In this document: in pieces, positions 36,216-45,908 of the stretch
Layout of the letters: each line of letters starts with the position of its first letter
Position numbering within the stretch: position 1 is the first letter of the stretch
Assembly: GCF_900112035.1 (NCBI RefSeq)
Contig: NZ_FOKC01000004.1
Location: 248,001 to 312,000 of the forward strand
DNA: 64,000 nt
Origin: Nocardioides alpinus
GTDB lineage: Bacteria; Actinomycetota; Actinomycetes; Propionibacteriales; Nocardioidaceae
Direction of reading: 5' to 3'
The notes under the pieces: model-generated
What the model was told of the DNA's origin: nothing
Database searches by the model: none
Seen by the model: the letters and a program-made list of their open reading frames with translations, nothing else
Program-made: the position numbers and the translations under genes

Positions 36216-38636
36216 TCAGCTCAGGTGGTGCGGGTGGTCCTCACGGTGCGAGCCGGCCCCCTGGTCCGCGGAGCCGTGCGAGTCCCCCTCGCCCTGGCCC
36301 GCCTCCTGCGGACGGTCCAGGCGGACCACGACGGACTTGTAGACCGGCTGGTTGCTCTTCTCGGCGGTGGAGTCCAGCGGGACCAGCGCGTTGGCCTCGG
36401 GGTAGTAGGCCGCCACACACCCTCGCGGCTGGTCGTACGGGACGACGCGGAACGACCGGGCCATCCGCTCGACGCCGTCGTGCCACTCGCTGACCAGGTC
36501 GATGATGTCGCCCTCGGCGTAGCCGAGGTCGCGGATGTCCTCGGGGTTGACGAAGATCACGCGCCGACCGCCCTTGACGCCGCGGTAGCGGTCGTCGAGG
36601 CCGTAGATCGTGGTGTTGAACTGGTCGTGCGAGCGCATCGTCTGCAGCAGGAAGCGCCCGCGTGGCACGTCGAGCACGTCGAGCGGGGTCGAGGTGATGA
36701 CCGCCTTGCCGCTCGGGGTCTCGAAGATCCGGTTGTCGCGGGGCGGGTGCGGCAGCACGAAGCCGCCGGGCTGGTCGACCTTCTCGTCGTAGGACGCACA
36801 GCCGGGGACGACCCGCGCGATGCGGCGGCGGATCTCGGTGTAGTCCTCCCGGAAGGCGGCCCACGGGACGGGCGACTCCTCACCGAGCGTCGCCAGGGCG
36901 AGCGAGCAGACGATGTCGACCTCCGAGCGCAGGTGCTCCGACGGCGGGTCGAGCGGGCCGCGCGAGGAGTGCACGGCCGACATCGAGTCCTCGACGGTCA
37001 CCCGCTGCGCCCGACCGCCGGTGAGGTCCTTCTCGCTGCGGCCCAGCGCCGGCAGGATCAGCGCCTCGCCGCCGTGCACGACGTGCGAGCGGTTGAGCTT
37101 GGTGGAGACGTGGACGGTCAGGGCGGCGTTGCGCATCGCCGACTCGGTCGCCACGGTGTCGGGCGCGGCACCGACGAAGTTGCCGCCCATCCCGAAGAAG
37201 ACCCGGATCTTGCCGTCACGCAGCGCCTGGATGGAGCCGACGGTGTCGAGGCCGTGCTCGCGGGGCGGCTCGAAGCCGAACTCGTCGCGGATGGCGTCGA
37301 GGAAGTGGTCGGGGACCCGCTCCCAGATCCCCATCGTCCGGTCGCCCTGGACGTTGGAGTGCCCGCGTACGGGGCACACGCCCGCCCCGGGCTTGCCGAT
37401 GTTGCCCTGCAGCAGGGCGACGTTGACGATCTCCTTGATGGTGCCCACGGCGTTGTGGTGCTGGGTGATGCCCATCGCCCAGCAGGTGATCGTGGCCGGG
37501 GAGTCCGCGACCATCCGGGCCACCTCGGTGACCTGCTCGCGGGTGAGGCCGGTCGACGCCTCGACCTTGCCCCAGTCGAGGTCCGCCACGTGCGCGGCGT
37601 ACTCGGTGAGCCCGGTCGTGTACTCAGCGAGGAAGTCGTGGTCGAGCGCGTCCCACTCGATGAGCAGCGCGCCGATCGCCTGGAAGAGGGCGAGGTCGCC
37701 GTTGAGGCGGATCGGCACGTGCAGGTCGGCCAGTGCGGTCCCGACGGCGAGCCCCTTGGCGTGCTGCGGGTTCTTGAAGCGGACCAGGCCCGCCTCCTGG
37801 AGCGGGTTGATCGAGATGATCTTCGCGCCGTTGCTCTTGGCCTCCTCCAGCGCGGAGAGCATCCGCGGGTGGTTGGTGCCGGGGTTCTGCCCGACGACGA
37901 GGAGCAGCTTGGCCTGGTGGATGTCCTCGAGGCTGACCGAGCCCTTGCCGATCCCGATCGTCTGGCCCAGCGCCGACCCGGAGGACTCGTGGCACATGTT
38001 GGAGCAGTCGGGGAGGTTGTTGGTCCCGAAGGCCCGTACGAAGAGCTGGTAGACGAACGCGGCCTCGTTGGAGGTCTTGCCCGAGGTGTAGAAGGTCGCC
38101 TGGTCGGGGTGGTCGAGGCGTTGGAGGTGCCCGGCGATGGTGCTGAAGGCGTCGTCCCACGAGATCGGCGTGTAGTGGGTGGCACCGGGTCGCAGCACCA
38201 TCGGCTCGGTGATACGACCCTGCTTGCCCAGCCAGAACTCCGACCGCCCGGCGAGGTCCTCCACCGAGTGGCTCGCGAAGAACTCGCGGTCGAGCAGCTG
38301 GCGGGTCGCCTCCTCGGCGACGGCCTTGGCGCCGTTCTCGCAGAACTCGGCGGCGTGCCGGTGGCCGGGCGCCGGGTCCGGCCAGGCACAGCCCTGGCAG
38401 TCGAAGCCGTCGACCTGGTTGAGCCGGGTCAGCGTCGACGCGGTGCGGCGTACGCCCATCTGGCCGATCGCCCGGCGCATCGCGACGGCGACGGCCGTGG
38501 CACCTGCGGCCGCGTGGGACGTCGACTCGATCTCGACCTCGGTCTCGTCGATGTCGCGGGCGGGCACCTGACGGGACTCGTTGCGGAGTCGGGCCGGCAT
38601 GTCTCGCAGCTGGGAGAGGAGCGTCACCCGGCCCAT
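36216..38636 (-). CDS. FdhF/YdeP-family molybdopterin oxidoreductase
   Basis: Molybdenum bis-MGD enzyme of 806 residues, YdeP/FdhA2 type. It has an N-terminal cysteine cluster in DCQGCAWPDP near residue 79, CSNMCHESSGSALG near 212 at the molybdenum-ligand position, and a C-terminal MopB_CT domain (RGVKGGRRVIFVNPEDIRDL near 700). The C-terminus ends in a His-rich tail. The ATG at 38636 was chosen by position; a start at 38600 is also possible. The electron donor and substrate are unknown; formate oxidation is only a possibility, interesting because purU makes formate. Confidence 0.85.
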   Translation of the reverse strand: MGRVTLLSQLRDMPARLRNESRQVPARDIDETEVEIESTSHAAAGATAVAVAMRRAIGQMGVRRTASTLTRLNQVDGFDCQGCAWPDPAPGHRHAAEFCENGAKAVAEEATRQLLDREFFASHSVEDLAGRSEFWLGKQGRITEPMVLRPGATHYTPISWDDAFSTIAGHLQRLDHPDQATFYTSGKTSNEAAFVYQLFVRAFGTNNLPDCSNMCHESSGSALGQTIGIGKGSVSLEDIHQAKLLLVVGQNPGTNHPRMLSALEEAKSNGAKIISINPLQEAGLVRFKNPQHAKGLAVGTALADLHVPIRLNGDLALFQAIGALLIEWDALDHDFLAEYTTGLTEYAAHVADLDWGKVEASTGLTREQVTEVARMVADSPATITCWAMGITQHHNAVGTIKEIVNVALLQGNIGKPGAGVCPVRGHSNVQGDRTMGIWERVPDHFLDAIRDEFGFEPPREHGLDTVGSIQALRDGKIRVFFGMGGNFVGAAPDTVATESAMRNAALTVHVSTKLNRSHVVHGGEALILPALGRSEKDLTGGRAQRVTVEDSMSAVHSSRGPLDPPSEHLRSEVDIVCSLALATLGEESPVPWAAFREDYTEIRRRIARVVPGCASYDEKVDQPGGFVLPHPPRDNRIFETPSGKAVITSTPLDVLDVPRGRFLLQTMRSHDQFNTTIYGLDDRYRGVKGGRRVIFVNPEDIRDLGYAEGDIIDLVSEWHDGVERMARSFRVVPYDQPRGCVAAYYPEANALVPLDSTAEKSNQPVYKSVVVRLDRPQEAGQGEGDSHGSADQGAGSHREDHPHHLS

Positions 38637-38721
38637 CCTGCCCCGCGGGTGGTGCGCAGCACACCGCCCCCAGGGGTCCCGTTCGAGGAATAGCCCACCG
38701 CTGGCGCCGGTTGGCCCCCTC

Positions 38722-39810
38722 GTGCCCTCACTCCTCGAACCCCTGGCCCTCGGTGCCGTCCGCACGGACAACCGAGTGCTGATGGCCCCGCTCACCCGGA
38801 TGCGGGCCACCGTGCCGGGCGACGTGCCCAACGCGCTGATGGCTGAGTACTACGCCCAGCGGGCGAGTGCCGGGCTGATCGTCTCGGAGGGCACCCAGGT
38901 CAGCCCCGAGGGCAAGGGCTACATGGACACGCCCGGCATCCACAGCGACGAGCAGGTCGCCGGGTGGCGCACGGTCACGGACGCCGTGCACGAGGCGGGA
39001 GGCCTGATCGCCGCCCAGCTGTGGCACGTCGGCCGCGTCTCCCACGAGTCCTTCCATGACGGTGGGCTGCCGGTGTCGGCCAGTGCCCAGCCCTACCGCA
39101 ACCGCACCACCGTGCGCGGCGAGGACGGCCGCCCGACGCGGGTGAGCTGCCCGACGCCGCGGGCGCTCGGGCTCGACGAGATCCCGCGACTCCTCGAGGA
39201 CTTCCGCCGGGCCACCGTCAACGCCCGCGAGGCCGGCTTCGACCTCGTCGAGATCCACGGCGCCCACGGCTACCTGCTCCACCAGTTCCTCGCCGCCGAC
39301 GCCAACCAGCGCACCGACGAGTACGGCGGTGGGCTGGCGGACCGGGCCCGCCTCATGCTCGAGGTGACCGACGCCGTCATCGGCGCCTGGTCGTCCGACC
39401 GCGTGGCCATCCGGATCTCCCCGATCGGCTCCTTCAACGGCACCGACGACCCGGAGGGGCGCGACGCCGGTCTCCACCTGGCCGGTGAGCTCGGCCGTCG
39501 CAACCTCGCCTTCCTGCACGTCTCCGAGCCCGACTGGGCCGGCGGCCCGGAGCTCGACGACGACTACCGGCTCGCGCTGCGTGCCGCCCACCCCGGCCCG
39601 ATCGTCGGCGCCGGCAGCTACGACCGGGAGAAGGCTGACCGGCTGCTCGCAGCGGGTCTCATCGACGCCGCGGCGTTCGGTCGAGCGTTCATCGCCAACC
39701 CCGACCTGCCGCGCCGCCTGGCCGAGGGACTCCCCCTCAACCCGCAGCGGCCGGACTCGTTCTACGGCGGCGACGCCGAGGGCTACGTCGACTACCCGGC
39801 GTACGCCTGA
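38722..39810 (+). CDS. Old Yellow Enzyme family NADH:flavin oxidoreductase
   Basis: FMN TIM-barrel ene-reductase of 362 residues, NemA/XenB-like. Features are NRVLMAPLTRMRA near residue 17, AQLWHVGRVSH near 98, the substrate His motif HGAHGYLLHQF near 180 and QRTDEYGGGLADRARL near 197. It reduces activated alkenes or nitro compounds. The GTG at 38722 is the first plausible start; no ribosome site is evident. It diverges from the molybdoenzyme across 85 bp. Confidence 0.9.
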   Translation: MPSLLEPLALGAVRTDNRVLMAPLTRMRATVPGDVPNALMAEYYAQRASAGLIVSEGTQVSPEGKGYMDTPGIHSDEQVAGWRTVTDAVHEAGGLIAAQLWHVGRVSHESFHDGGLPVSASAQPYRNRTTVRGEDGRPTRVSCPTPRALGLDEIPRLLEDFRRATVNAREAGFDLVEIHGAHGYLLHQFLAADANQRTDEYGGGLADRARLMLEVTDAVIGAWSSDRVAIRISPIGSFNGTDDPEGRDAGLHLAGELGRRNLAFLHVSEPDWAGGPELDDDYRLALRAAHPGPIVGAGSYDREKADRLLAAGLIDAAAFGRAFIANPDLPRRLAEGLPLNPQRPDSFYGGDAEGYVDYPAYA

Positions 39811-39862
39811 GTCCTTTAATGCGTCGTGCCCGACGGGCACCCGCACCTAGGCTCGAGACGAC

Positions 39863-41752
39863 ATGCAGGACTTCCCACCCCGGATCGCGACGTTCTTCTC
39901 CGGCTCAGACGACGCACCCACCCCGGACCCCGACACCCGGTCGCCCGCGGCATTCCTGAGGTGGATGCTCCGCCAGCAGTGGCAGGTCATCGCATGGTCG
40001 ACGCTGGCGTGCCTGCTGTGGTTGATGCCCCTCACCTTCGGTCCCTACATCTTCGGACGCGCCGTCGACGAGGGGATCCTGGCGGGCTCGCGCAGCGCCC
40101 TCCTGGGGTGGGCCGGTGTCATGCTCGCCGTGGTCCTGGTCGGCGGCGTCTTCGGCGTCGTCTTCCACACGCTGGTCGTGCGCAGCTGGCTGATCAGCCT
40201 CTACGGCACGACCCAGATGGTCACCCGCAAGATCGCGCAGATGGGCCACGTGCTCCCGCGCCGCTCCCCCACCGGCGAGATCCTCAGCGTCTCGTCGAGC
40301 GACTCCGACGAGTTCGGGGCCCTGACCGAGATCCTGGCGCGTTCGGTCGCCCAGCTCGTGTCCTACCTGACGGTCGCCGCCATCGTGCTGTCGATGTCGT
40401 GGCAGCTCGGCGTGGTCGTGCTCGTCGCCGCGCCGGTGCTCCTCGGGGCGGCGCTGCCCCTCCTGCGGCCGCTGCACCGGCGCCAGCAGGTCGAGCGCAG
40501 CCGCAACTCCGAGCTCACGTCCATGGCCACCGACATCGTGGCCGGGCTCCGCATCCTGCGAGGGATCGGCGGCGAGGAGACGTTCGGCCGCAACTACGCC
40601 GAGCAGTCCCAGCAGGCCCGCCGCGCAGGTGTCTCCTCGGGGATCTGGCAGGCCGCGGTCGAGGCCGTGGGCGTGCTGTTCTCCGGCGTCTTCCTCGTGA
40701 CGCTGGTGTGGCTCGGGACGCGGCAGGTCGACGCCGGCGAGCTGAGCGTCGGCCAGCTGGTGAGCTTCCTGGGCTACGGCCTCTTCATGGTCGGCCCGAT
40801 CCGCACCTTCTTCGAGCTCGCGCAGAAGTCCACCCGGGCGCTGGTGAGCGCCCGCAGGGCGATCGCCATCTTCGAGCAGCGGCCGCCGTGGCGTGAGCCC
40901 TCCGACCCGCAGCCGCTCGACGGCCGGCGGGAGATCGTCGACGAGCTCAGCGGCTTCACCGCCCACCCCGGACAGCTGACCGTCATCGTGAGCGCCGTGC
41001 CCGAGCAGAGCTCGGCCCTCGCGGACCGGCTGGGCCGCTACCTGCCGCCCGACACCGACCCGGTGGGCGAGGACGACGGCGACGGGCTCAAGGGCCGGGC
41101 CGCCCGACAGGCGCGCGCCGACCGCGAGCGCCGCCGCGCGCGCATCGCCGCCCGCGACGAGGCCGTCGCGACGCGGGAGTGGGGCGTACGCCTCGGCGAC
41201 GTGGACCTGTCCGCGGCCCGCCTCGACGACGTGCGCAGCCAGGTGCTGGTCAGCGACACCGGCAGCAGCCTCTTCGCGGGAACGCTCCAGGACGCGATCG
41301 ACCCGCACGGCCGGCTGACCCGCGAGCAGGCCGAGGCGGCGCTGCGCGTCGCCAACGCCGAGGACGTCTACGACGCCCTCCCGGAGGGCTGGCAGGGCCA
41401 GCTCGACGAGCGCGGCCGGGGCCTCTCCGGCGGCCAGCGCCAGCGGGTGGTGCTGGCGCGCGCGCTCGCCGCCGATGCACCGATCCTGGTGCTGGTCGAG
41501 CCGACCTCGGCCGTCGACGCCCACACCGAGGCCCGCATCGCCGAGCGGGTGACCGACCTCCGCCGAGGACGTACGACCGTGGTCTGCACCGTCTCCCCGC
41601 TGTGGCTGCACCACGCCGACCGGGTCGTGCTGCTCCGCGACGGCCTCGTCGCCGCCGAGGGCGAGCACGCCGCGCTGCTCGAGCACGACGCGGCCTACCG
41701 CGACGTCGTGCTCAGGGCGATGGACGACGTGGACGAGGAGGTCTCGTCGTGA
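39863..41752 (+). CDS. ABC exporter half-transporter with degenerate nucleotide site
   Basis: Type IV ABC exporter subunit of 629 residues with six helices (about residues 40-320) and an ABC domain. The ABC domain has lost ATP-binding residues: the Walker A position reads VSAVPEQSS near residue 376, Walker B reads ILVLVEPTSAVD (Val for the Asp) near 541, and the switch-histidine region reads VCTVSPLW. The signature LSGGQRQ near 519 is intact. A charged insert (residues 400-430, RAARQARADRERRRARIAARDE) is unusual. It overlaps the partner by four bases (GTGA). Confidence 0.92.
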   Translation: MQDFPPRIATFFSGSDDAPTPDPDTRSPAAFLRWMLRQQWQVIAWSTLACLLWLMPLTFGPYIFGRAVDEGILAGSRSALLGWAGVMLAVVLVGGVFGVVFHTLVVRSWLISLYGTTQMVTRKIAQMGHVLPRRSPTGEILSVSSSDSDEFGALTEILARSVAQLVSYLTVAAIVLSMSWQLGVVVLVAAPVLLGAALPLLRPLHRRQQVERSRNSELTSMATDIVAGLRILRGIGGEETFGRNYAEQSQQARRAGVSSGIWQAAVEAVGVLFSGVFLVTLVWLGTRQVDAGELSVGQLVSFLGYGLFMVGPIRTFFELAQKSTRALVSARRAIAIFEQRPPWREPSDPQPLDGRREIVDELSGFTAHPGQLTVIVSAVPEQSSALADRLGRYLPPDTDPVGEDDGDGLKGRAARQARADRERRRARIAARDEAVATREWGVRLGDVDLSAARLDDVRSQVLVSDTGSSLFAGTLQDAIDPHGRLTREQAEAALRVANAEDVYDALPEGWQGQLDERGRGLSGGQRQRVVLARALAADAPILVLVEPTSAVDAHTEARIAERVTDLRRGRTTVVCTVSPLWLHHADRVVLLRDGLVAAEGEHAALLEHDAAYRDVVLRAMDDVDEEVSS

Positions 41753-43665
41753 CCGACCTGTTGCAGACCTCCCCCGACACCTGGCGCGACCGCACCACCG
41801 ATCCGCCGGTCGTCCCGCCGGAGCTGGTCCCGCCGACGGACGCCTCGCGCCGCGAGCGCGTGCACGCCTTCTGGCAGCGCCACGACGTACGCCGCCAGCG
41901 CGCCGAGGACGTCTACTCCGCCTCGCGCAACCCCGAGCGGGGCTGGCCGGTGGCGGGCAACCGCGAGGTGCTGGCCTTCTTCCGCGACCTGCTGTCGCGG
42001 CGACGCAAGGCGTTCGCGGTGCTCGTCGTGCTCAACGCGCTCGCCGCCGTGGCCGGGCTCGTGGTGCCGCGCCTGCTCGGCGAGCTGGTCAACACCACCG
42101 TGGACGGCACCGGGCGTCCGCTCGGCCAGCTCGCCCTCGTGATCATCGCGGTCGTGCTGGCGCAGGCCGGCTTCACCTTCCTCGCCCAGCGCACGTCGAC
42201 GATCTTCGGCCAGGACCTGCTGTCGACCGCGCGCGAGTTCATCGTCCGCACGATCCTCCGCCTGCCCCTCGGTGCCGTCGAGAGCGCGAGCACCGGCGAC
42301 CTCGTCACCCGCGTCACCCGCGACGTCGGCACGATGAGCCGATCGGTGCAGTACGGCGTGCCGATGGCGATCATCTCGCTGCTGACGGTGGTGCTCTCGA
42401 TCGTCGCGATGCTGCTCAACTCGGTGGTCCTCGCGGTGCCGGCGCTCCTCACCTTCGCCACGTCGAGCTGGGCGGTGCGCACCTACCTGCGGCGCGCGCC
42501 CAAGGCGTACATCACCGAGGGCGCCACCTACTCGCGCATCAACACCACGCTCACCGAGACCGTCGAGGGCGCCCGCACCCTCGAGTCGCTCGGCCTCTCC
42601 GGTGTCCGGGTCCGCGCCGGCGACGCCGACATCGAGGTCTCGGCGCAGGCCGAGCGCTACACGATGTCGCTGCGCAACATCCTCTTCGCGGCCCTCAACT
42701 TCGCCTTCCAGACACCGCGCGTCATCACCCTGCTGGTCGGGGCGTACGCCTACTCGCAGGGCTGGGTCGACCTGGGCCAGATCACTGCGGCCGTGCTCTA
42801 CGTCGAGGCGCTGGCCGACCCGCTCGACCGGCTGATCAGCGAGATCGACCGGCTGCAGGTCGGTGCCGCGTCCACGAGCCGGCTGCTCGGGATCGCCGAG
42901 GTCAGGCCGGACCGCACCCCCGGGGAGCGGCTGCCCGACGGCATCGAGCTGGTGGGCGAGGACCTCCGCTTCGCCTACCGCGAGGGCCACGACGTGCTGC
43001 ACGGCGTCGACCTCCGCCTCGGAGCCGGGGAGCGGCTCGCCATCGTCGGCCCCAGCGGGTCGGGCAAGTCGACCCTCGGCCGGCTGCTGTCCGGCATCAA
43101 CCGACCGCGTACGGGCTCCGCGAGCGTCGGCGGGGTCGAGCTGGTCGACCTGCCGCTGGAGGTGCTGCGCACCGAGGTCGCCCTCGTGACCCAGGAGCAC
43201 CACGTCTTCATCGGCTCCGTGCGCGACAACATCGTGCTGGCCCGCGAGGGCTCCGACGATGACGCGGTCCGCGAGGCGCTCAGCGCGGTCGGCTCGCTGC
43301 TCTGGGTCGAGCGGCTGCCGCAGGGACTGGACACGATGATCGGCTCCGGCCGCTACGCCCTCACGCCCGCACAGGCCCAGCAGGTCGCGCTGGCCCGGCT
43401 GATCATCGCCGACCCCCACACCCTGGTCCTCGACGAGGCGACCTCGCTGATCGACCCGCGCACCGCCCGGACGCTCGAGGGGTCGATGAACAACCTCCTC
43501 GCAGGGCGCACCGTCGTGGCGATCGCGCACCGCCTCCACACCGCGCACGACGCCGACCGGATCGCCGTCGTCATCGACGGGCGGATCGTCGAGCTCGGCA
43601 GCCACCACGAGCTCGTCGAGCTCGACGGGGAGTACGCCGCGCTCTGGCGCGCCTGGACCTCCTGA
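41749..43665 (+). CDS. ABC exporter half-transporter, catalytic partner
   Basis: Partner exporter subunit of 638 residues with a 75-residue cytoplasmic N-terminal extension, six helices and an ABC domain. Walker A GPSGSGKST near residue 434, Walker B HTLVLDEATSLID near 557 and the switch His (VAIAHRL) are intact, but the signature reads LTPAQAQQ instead of LSGGQ. Combined with the intact LSGGQ of the upstream subunit it gives one complete ATP site, so the two proteins form an asymmetric heterodimer. The cargo is unknown. Confidence 0.93.
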   Translation: MTDLLQTSPDTWRDRTTDPPVVPPELVPPTDASRRERVHAFWQRHDVRRQRAEDVYSASRNPERGWPVAGNREVLAFFRDLLSRRRKAFAVLVVLNALAAVAGLVVPRLLGELVNTTVDGTGRPLGQLALVIIAVVLAQAGFTFLAQRTSTIFGQDLLSTAREFIVRTILRLPLGAVESASTGDLVTRVTRDVGTMSRSVQYGVPMAIISLLTVVLSIVAMLLNSVVLAVPALLTFATSSWAVRTYLRRAPKAYITEGATYSRINTTLTETVEGARTLESLGLSGVRVRAGDADIEVSAQAERYTMSLRNILFAALNFAFQTPRVITLLVGAYAYSQGWVDLGQITAAVLYVEALADPLDRLISEIDRLQVGAASTSRLLGIAEVRPDRTPGERLPDGIELVGEDLRFAYREGHDVLHGVDLRLGAGERLAIVGPSGSGKSTLGRLLSGINRPRTGSASVGGVELVDLPLEVLRTEVALVTQEHHVFIGSVRDNIVLAREGSDDDAVREALSAVGSLLWVERLPQGLDTMIGSGRYALTPAQAQQVALARLIIADPHTLVLDEATSLIDPRTARTLEGSMNNLLAGRTVVAIAHRLHTAHDADRIAVVIDGRIVELGSHHELVELDGEYAALWRAWTS

Positions 43666-43691
43666 CGCGCGTCGCCCGGCCTACCCGTGCG

Positions 43692-43743
43692 GGCGGTGGT
43701 CCAGCCACATTCGAGACGTGCGGAGTGTGGCCCCGCCACCGCC
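43692..43743. terminator. Long hairpin between converging exporter and hmgA genes
   Basis: Outer arms GGCGGTGG (43692-43699) and CCACCGCC (43736-43743) and inner arms GCCACA (43704-43709) and TGTGGC (43726-43731) form a two-part stem. It has no T-run; it is a probable bidirectional termination structure. Confidence 0.45.
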
Positions 43744-43779
43744 GTCGGGCGGGTCCCCGCAACACTCCCGGCGACCTGG

Positions 43780-45000
43780 TCAGCTGTTGCTGAAGACCGC
43801 CGGCGAGTCCCCGCCGTCGGGGCCACGGCCGGCCCAGGTCCAGGCGTAGGCCGGGTCCTCCACCGCGAGACCGCCCTCGCCCAGCTCGAGGGGAGCGAAG
43901 GTGTCGACCATGACGGCGGACTCGTCGAAGTAGTCGGCACCGAGCGAGGCCTCGATCGCGCTCGGCTGCGGACCGTGGGCGTGGCCGCCCGGGTGCAGGC
44001 TGATCGAGCCGAGGTTGATGCCCGATCCCTTGCGCGCCTCGTAGTCGCCGCCGACGTAGAACATGACCTCGTCGGAGTCGACGTTGGAGTGGTAGTAGGG
44101 CACCGGGATGGCGAGGTCGTGGTAGTCGACCTTGCGCGGCAGGAAGTTGCAGATCACGAAGTTCCAGCCCTCGAAGACCTGGTGGACCGGCGGCGGCTGG
44201 TGGACCTTGCCGGTGATCGGCATGTAGTCCTCGATGTTGAACGTGTAGGGGTAGAGGCAGCCGTCCCAGCCGACCACGTCGAACGGGTGGGTGGCGTACG
44301 TCAGCCGGGTGCCGACGATGCCCGCACTGGTGCGGTGCTTGACCAGCACCTCGACGTCAGTGCCCTCGGCCTCGAACGTCGCGGTCGGACCGTGGAGGTC
44401 TCGCTCGCAGAACGGCGCGTGCTCGAGGAACTGGCCGAAGCGCGAGAGGTAGCGCTTGGGCGGGTGGATGTGGCTGTTGGCCTCGATCGCGTAGAGCCGC
44501 GACGGCTCGGCCGGCACCCAGCGGTGGTCGGTCGCGCGCGGGACCAGGACGTAGTCCCCGGCGCGGTAGGGGATGACGCCGAAGACGGTCTCGACGGTGC
44601 CGGTGCCGGACTCGACGTAGACGCACTCGTCACCGATGGCGTTGCGGTAGAGCGGACTCGGGTCGGTGCCGGTCACGACGTAGCCGATGCGGACGTCGTT
44701 GTTGCCGAGGACCAGGCGGCGCCCCTCGACCGGGCAGGGGCCGGTCCGGAGGTCGTGCAGCTTGAGGTGGCGCGGCTTGAGCGGGTGGTTGGGGGTGCGC
44801 GACTGGTCGGGCAGGTCCCAGACCTGGCTGTCGGTGATCGCGCTCGGCACCCCGCGGTGGTAGAGCAGCGAGGAGTCGGACGAGAACCCCTCCTCGCCCA
44901 TCAGCTCCTCGCGGAACAGGTGGCCGTCGTCGTCGCGCAGCTGGGTGTGGCGCTGGCGGGGCAGTCGGCCGAGTGCTCGGTAGTGGGCCATCCGTCGCAT
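43780..45000 (-). CDS. hmgA: Homogentisate 1,2-dioxygenase
   Basis: Fe(II) ring-cleavage dioxygenase of 406 residues of the tyrosine/phenylalanine pathway, giving maleylacetoacetate. Metal and active-site segments include GKVHQPPPVHQVFEGWNF near residue 262 and LHPGGHAHGPQPSAIE near 333. The start is ATG 45000 or 44991 (MAHYRAL). The 13-bp palindrome at 45008-45020 overlaps its likely -10 (GATAAT). It diverges from the orf-fahA pair that supplies the next steps. Confidence 0.93.
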   Translation of the reverse strand: MRRMAHYRALGRLPRQRHTQLRDDDGHLFREELMGEEGFSSDSSLLYHRGVPSAITDSQVWDLPDQSRTPNHPLKPRHLKLHDLRTGPCPVEGRRLVLGNNDVRIGYVVTGTDPSPLYRNAIGDECVYVESGTGTVETVFGVIPYRAGDYVLVPRATDHRWVPAEPSRLYAIEANSHIHPPKRYLSRFGQFLEHAPFCERDLHGPTATFEAEGTDVEVLVKHRTSAGIVGTRLTYATHPFDVVGWDGCLYPYTFNIEDYMPITGKVHQPPPVHQVFEGWNFVICNFLPRKVDYHDLAIPVPYYHSNVDSDEVMFYVGGDYEARKGSGINLGSISLHPGGHAHGPQPSAIEASLGADYFDESAVMVDTFAPLELGEGGLAVEDPAYAWTWAGRGPDGGDSPAVFSNS

Positions 45001-45007
45001 CCAATCA

Positions 45008-45020
45008 TCCGATTATCGGA
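45008..45020. promoter_or_regulatory. 13-bp palindrome in the hmgA / fahA divergent promoter
   Basis: TCCGAT-T-ATCGGA is a perfect inverted repeat. It overlaps a GATAAT -10 on the hmgA strand (45017-45012) and lies just upstream of the leaderless promoter (TAGAGT at 45045-45050) of the opposite gene. It is probably an operator for an unlinked regulator; none is encoded nearby. Confidence 0.55.
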
Positions 45021-45056
45021 CGCAGGTGTCCGCTATCTGGTGGTTAGAGTAGCCCC

Positions 45057-45908
45057 GTGAGCGCTTCTCCTGCACCCGTCGATCTCGCCCCGTGGCCCGA
45101 CCTGTGGCGCGGCCTCGTCGACGACGCCGCGATCTTCCCGCCCGGCGACGTCCCGGTCCACGACGCCACCGCGGCGTACTCGGCCCGTCGGGCGGAGCCG
45201 TACGCCGCACTGGTCGGCAGCTTCGTCCTGCGCGACACCGACCTCCCGCTGGTGCGCGGGTTCGGTGCGCCGCTCTCGGTCGTCGTCACCGGGGGCGCCG
45301 GCCAGCTGGCGGGTCCGCTCGGGGCCGCCGCGCGCCTCGGGCTGGAGGTGGCGGGCGTCGAGATCGCGGTGCGTGACCACGACGACCCGGTCGGCAACGT
45401 ACGTCGCATCGACGCCGCCGCGCGCGCCGCGGACGTCGATGCGCCCGTCTTCATCGAGATCCCCGGCCCGGTCACCGCGGCCTGGTTGGCCGCCGCCGAC
45501 GAGGTCGCCGCGCGCGGCCACCGGCTCAAGCTGCGCCTGGGCCACGTCGACCACGACCTCATTCCGGACGCGCCCACCGTGGCCGCCTGGATCGACGCGT
45601 CGCTCGACCGGGAGACGCCCTTCAAGGCCACCGCGGGGCTGCACCGCGCCGTGCGCCACGAGGCCGAGGGCGGTGGTGCGCACGGCTTCCTCAACGTCCT
45701 GGTCGCGACCCAGGTGCTGTGGGACGGCGGGTCGGTCGCGGACGCGACCGACGCCCTCGAGCAGCGCGACGGTGCCTCCCTGGCCGCGACCGACCTCCCG
45801 TCGGCGCGCCGGTGGTTCACCTCGTTCGGCTCCTGCTCGGTGACCGAACCCCTCGACGACCTGACGGCCCTCGGACTCCTGTCCGCGGGCGGAGCGGAGC
45901 ACGCATGA
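45057..45908 (+). CDS. Conserved protein of unknown function, coupled to fahA
   Basis: Protein of 283 residues with no recognised motif. It looks like an alpha/beta barrel-type cytoplasmic protein with an N-terminal WRGLVDDAAIFPPGD segment and regular hydrophobic strands (VVVTGG, VAGVEIAV, VFIEIPG, LKLRLGHVD). It starts at GTG 45057, six bases after TAGAGT, so it is probably leaderless, and overlaps fahA by four bases (ATGA). The context implies a role in homogentisate or tyrosine breakdown, possibly filling the maleylacetoacetate isomerase step, for which no gene is visible here; that is speculation. Confidence 0.7.
   Translation: MSASPAPVDLAPWPDLWRGLVDDAAIFPPGDVPVHDATAAYSARRAEPYAALVGSFVLRDTDLPLVRGFGAPLSVVVTGGAGQLAGPLGAAARLGLEVAGVEIAVRDHDDPVGNVRRIDAAARAADVDAPVFIEIPGPVTAAWLAAADEVAARGHRLKLRLGHVDHDLIPDAPTVAAWIDASLDRETPFKATAGLHRAVRHEAEGGGAHGFLNVLVATQVLWDGGSVADATDALEQRDGASLAATDLPSARRWFTSFGSCSVTEPLDDLTALGLLSAGGAEHA

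Noticed and set aside
36216..38636. Catabolic formate dehydrogenase that would complete the betaine-to-CO2 route
   Set aside because: The protein fits the YdeP/FdhF2 branch of unsettled function, lies outside the operator-defined island and has no accessory electron-transfer subunits, so the link to purU-derived formate is not supported.
33342..38693. 1783-residue open frame on the plus strand
   Set aside because: It spans the antisense of the amidase, tag, pirin and molybdoenzyme genes; this is a high-GC artefact without domains.
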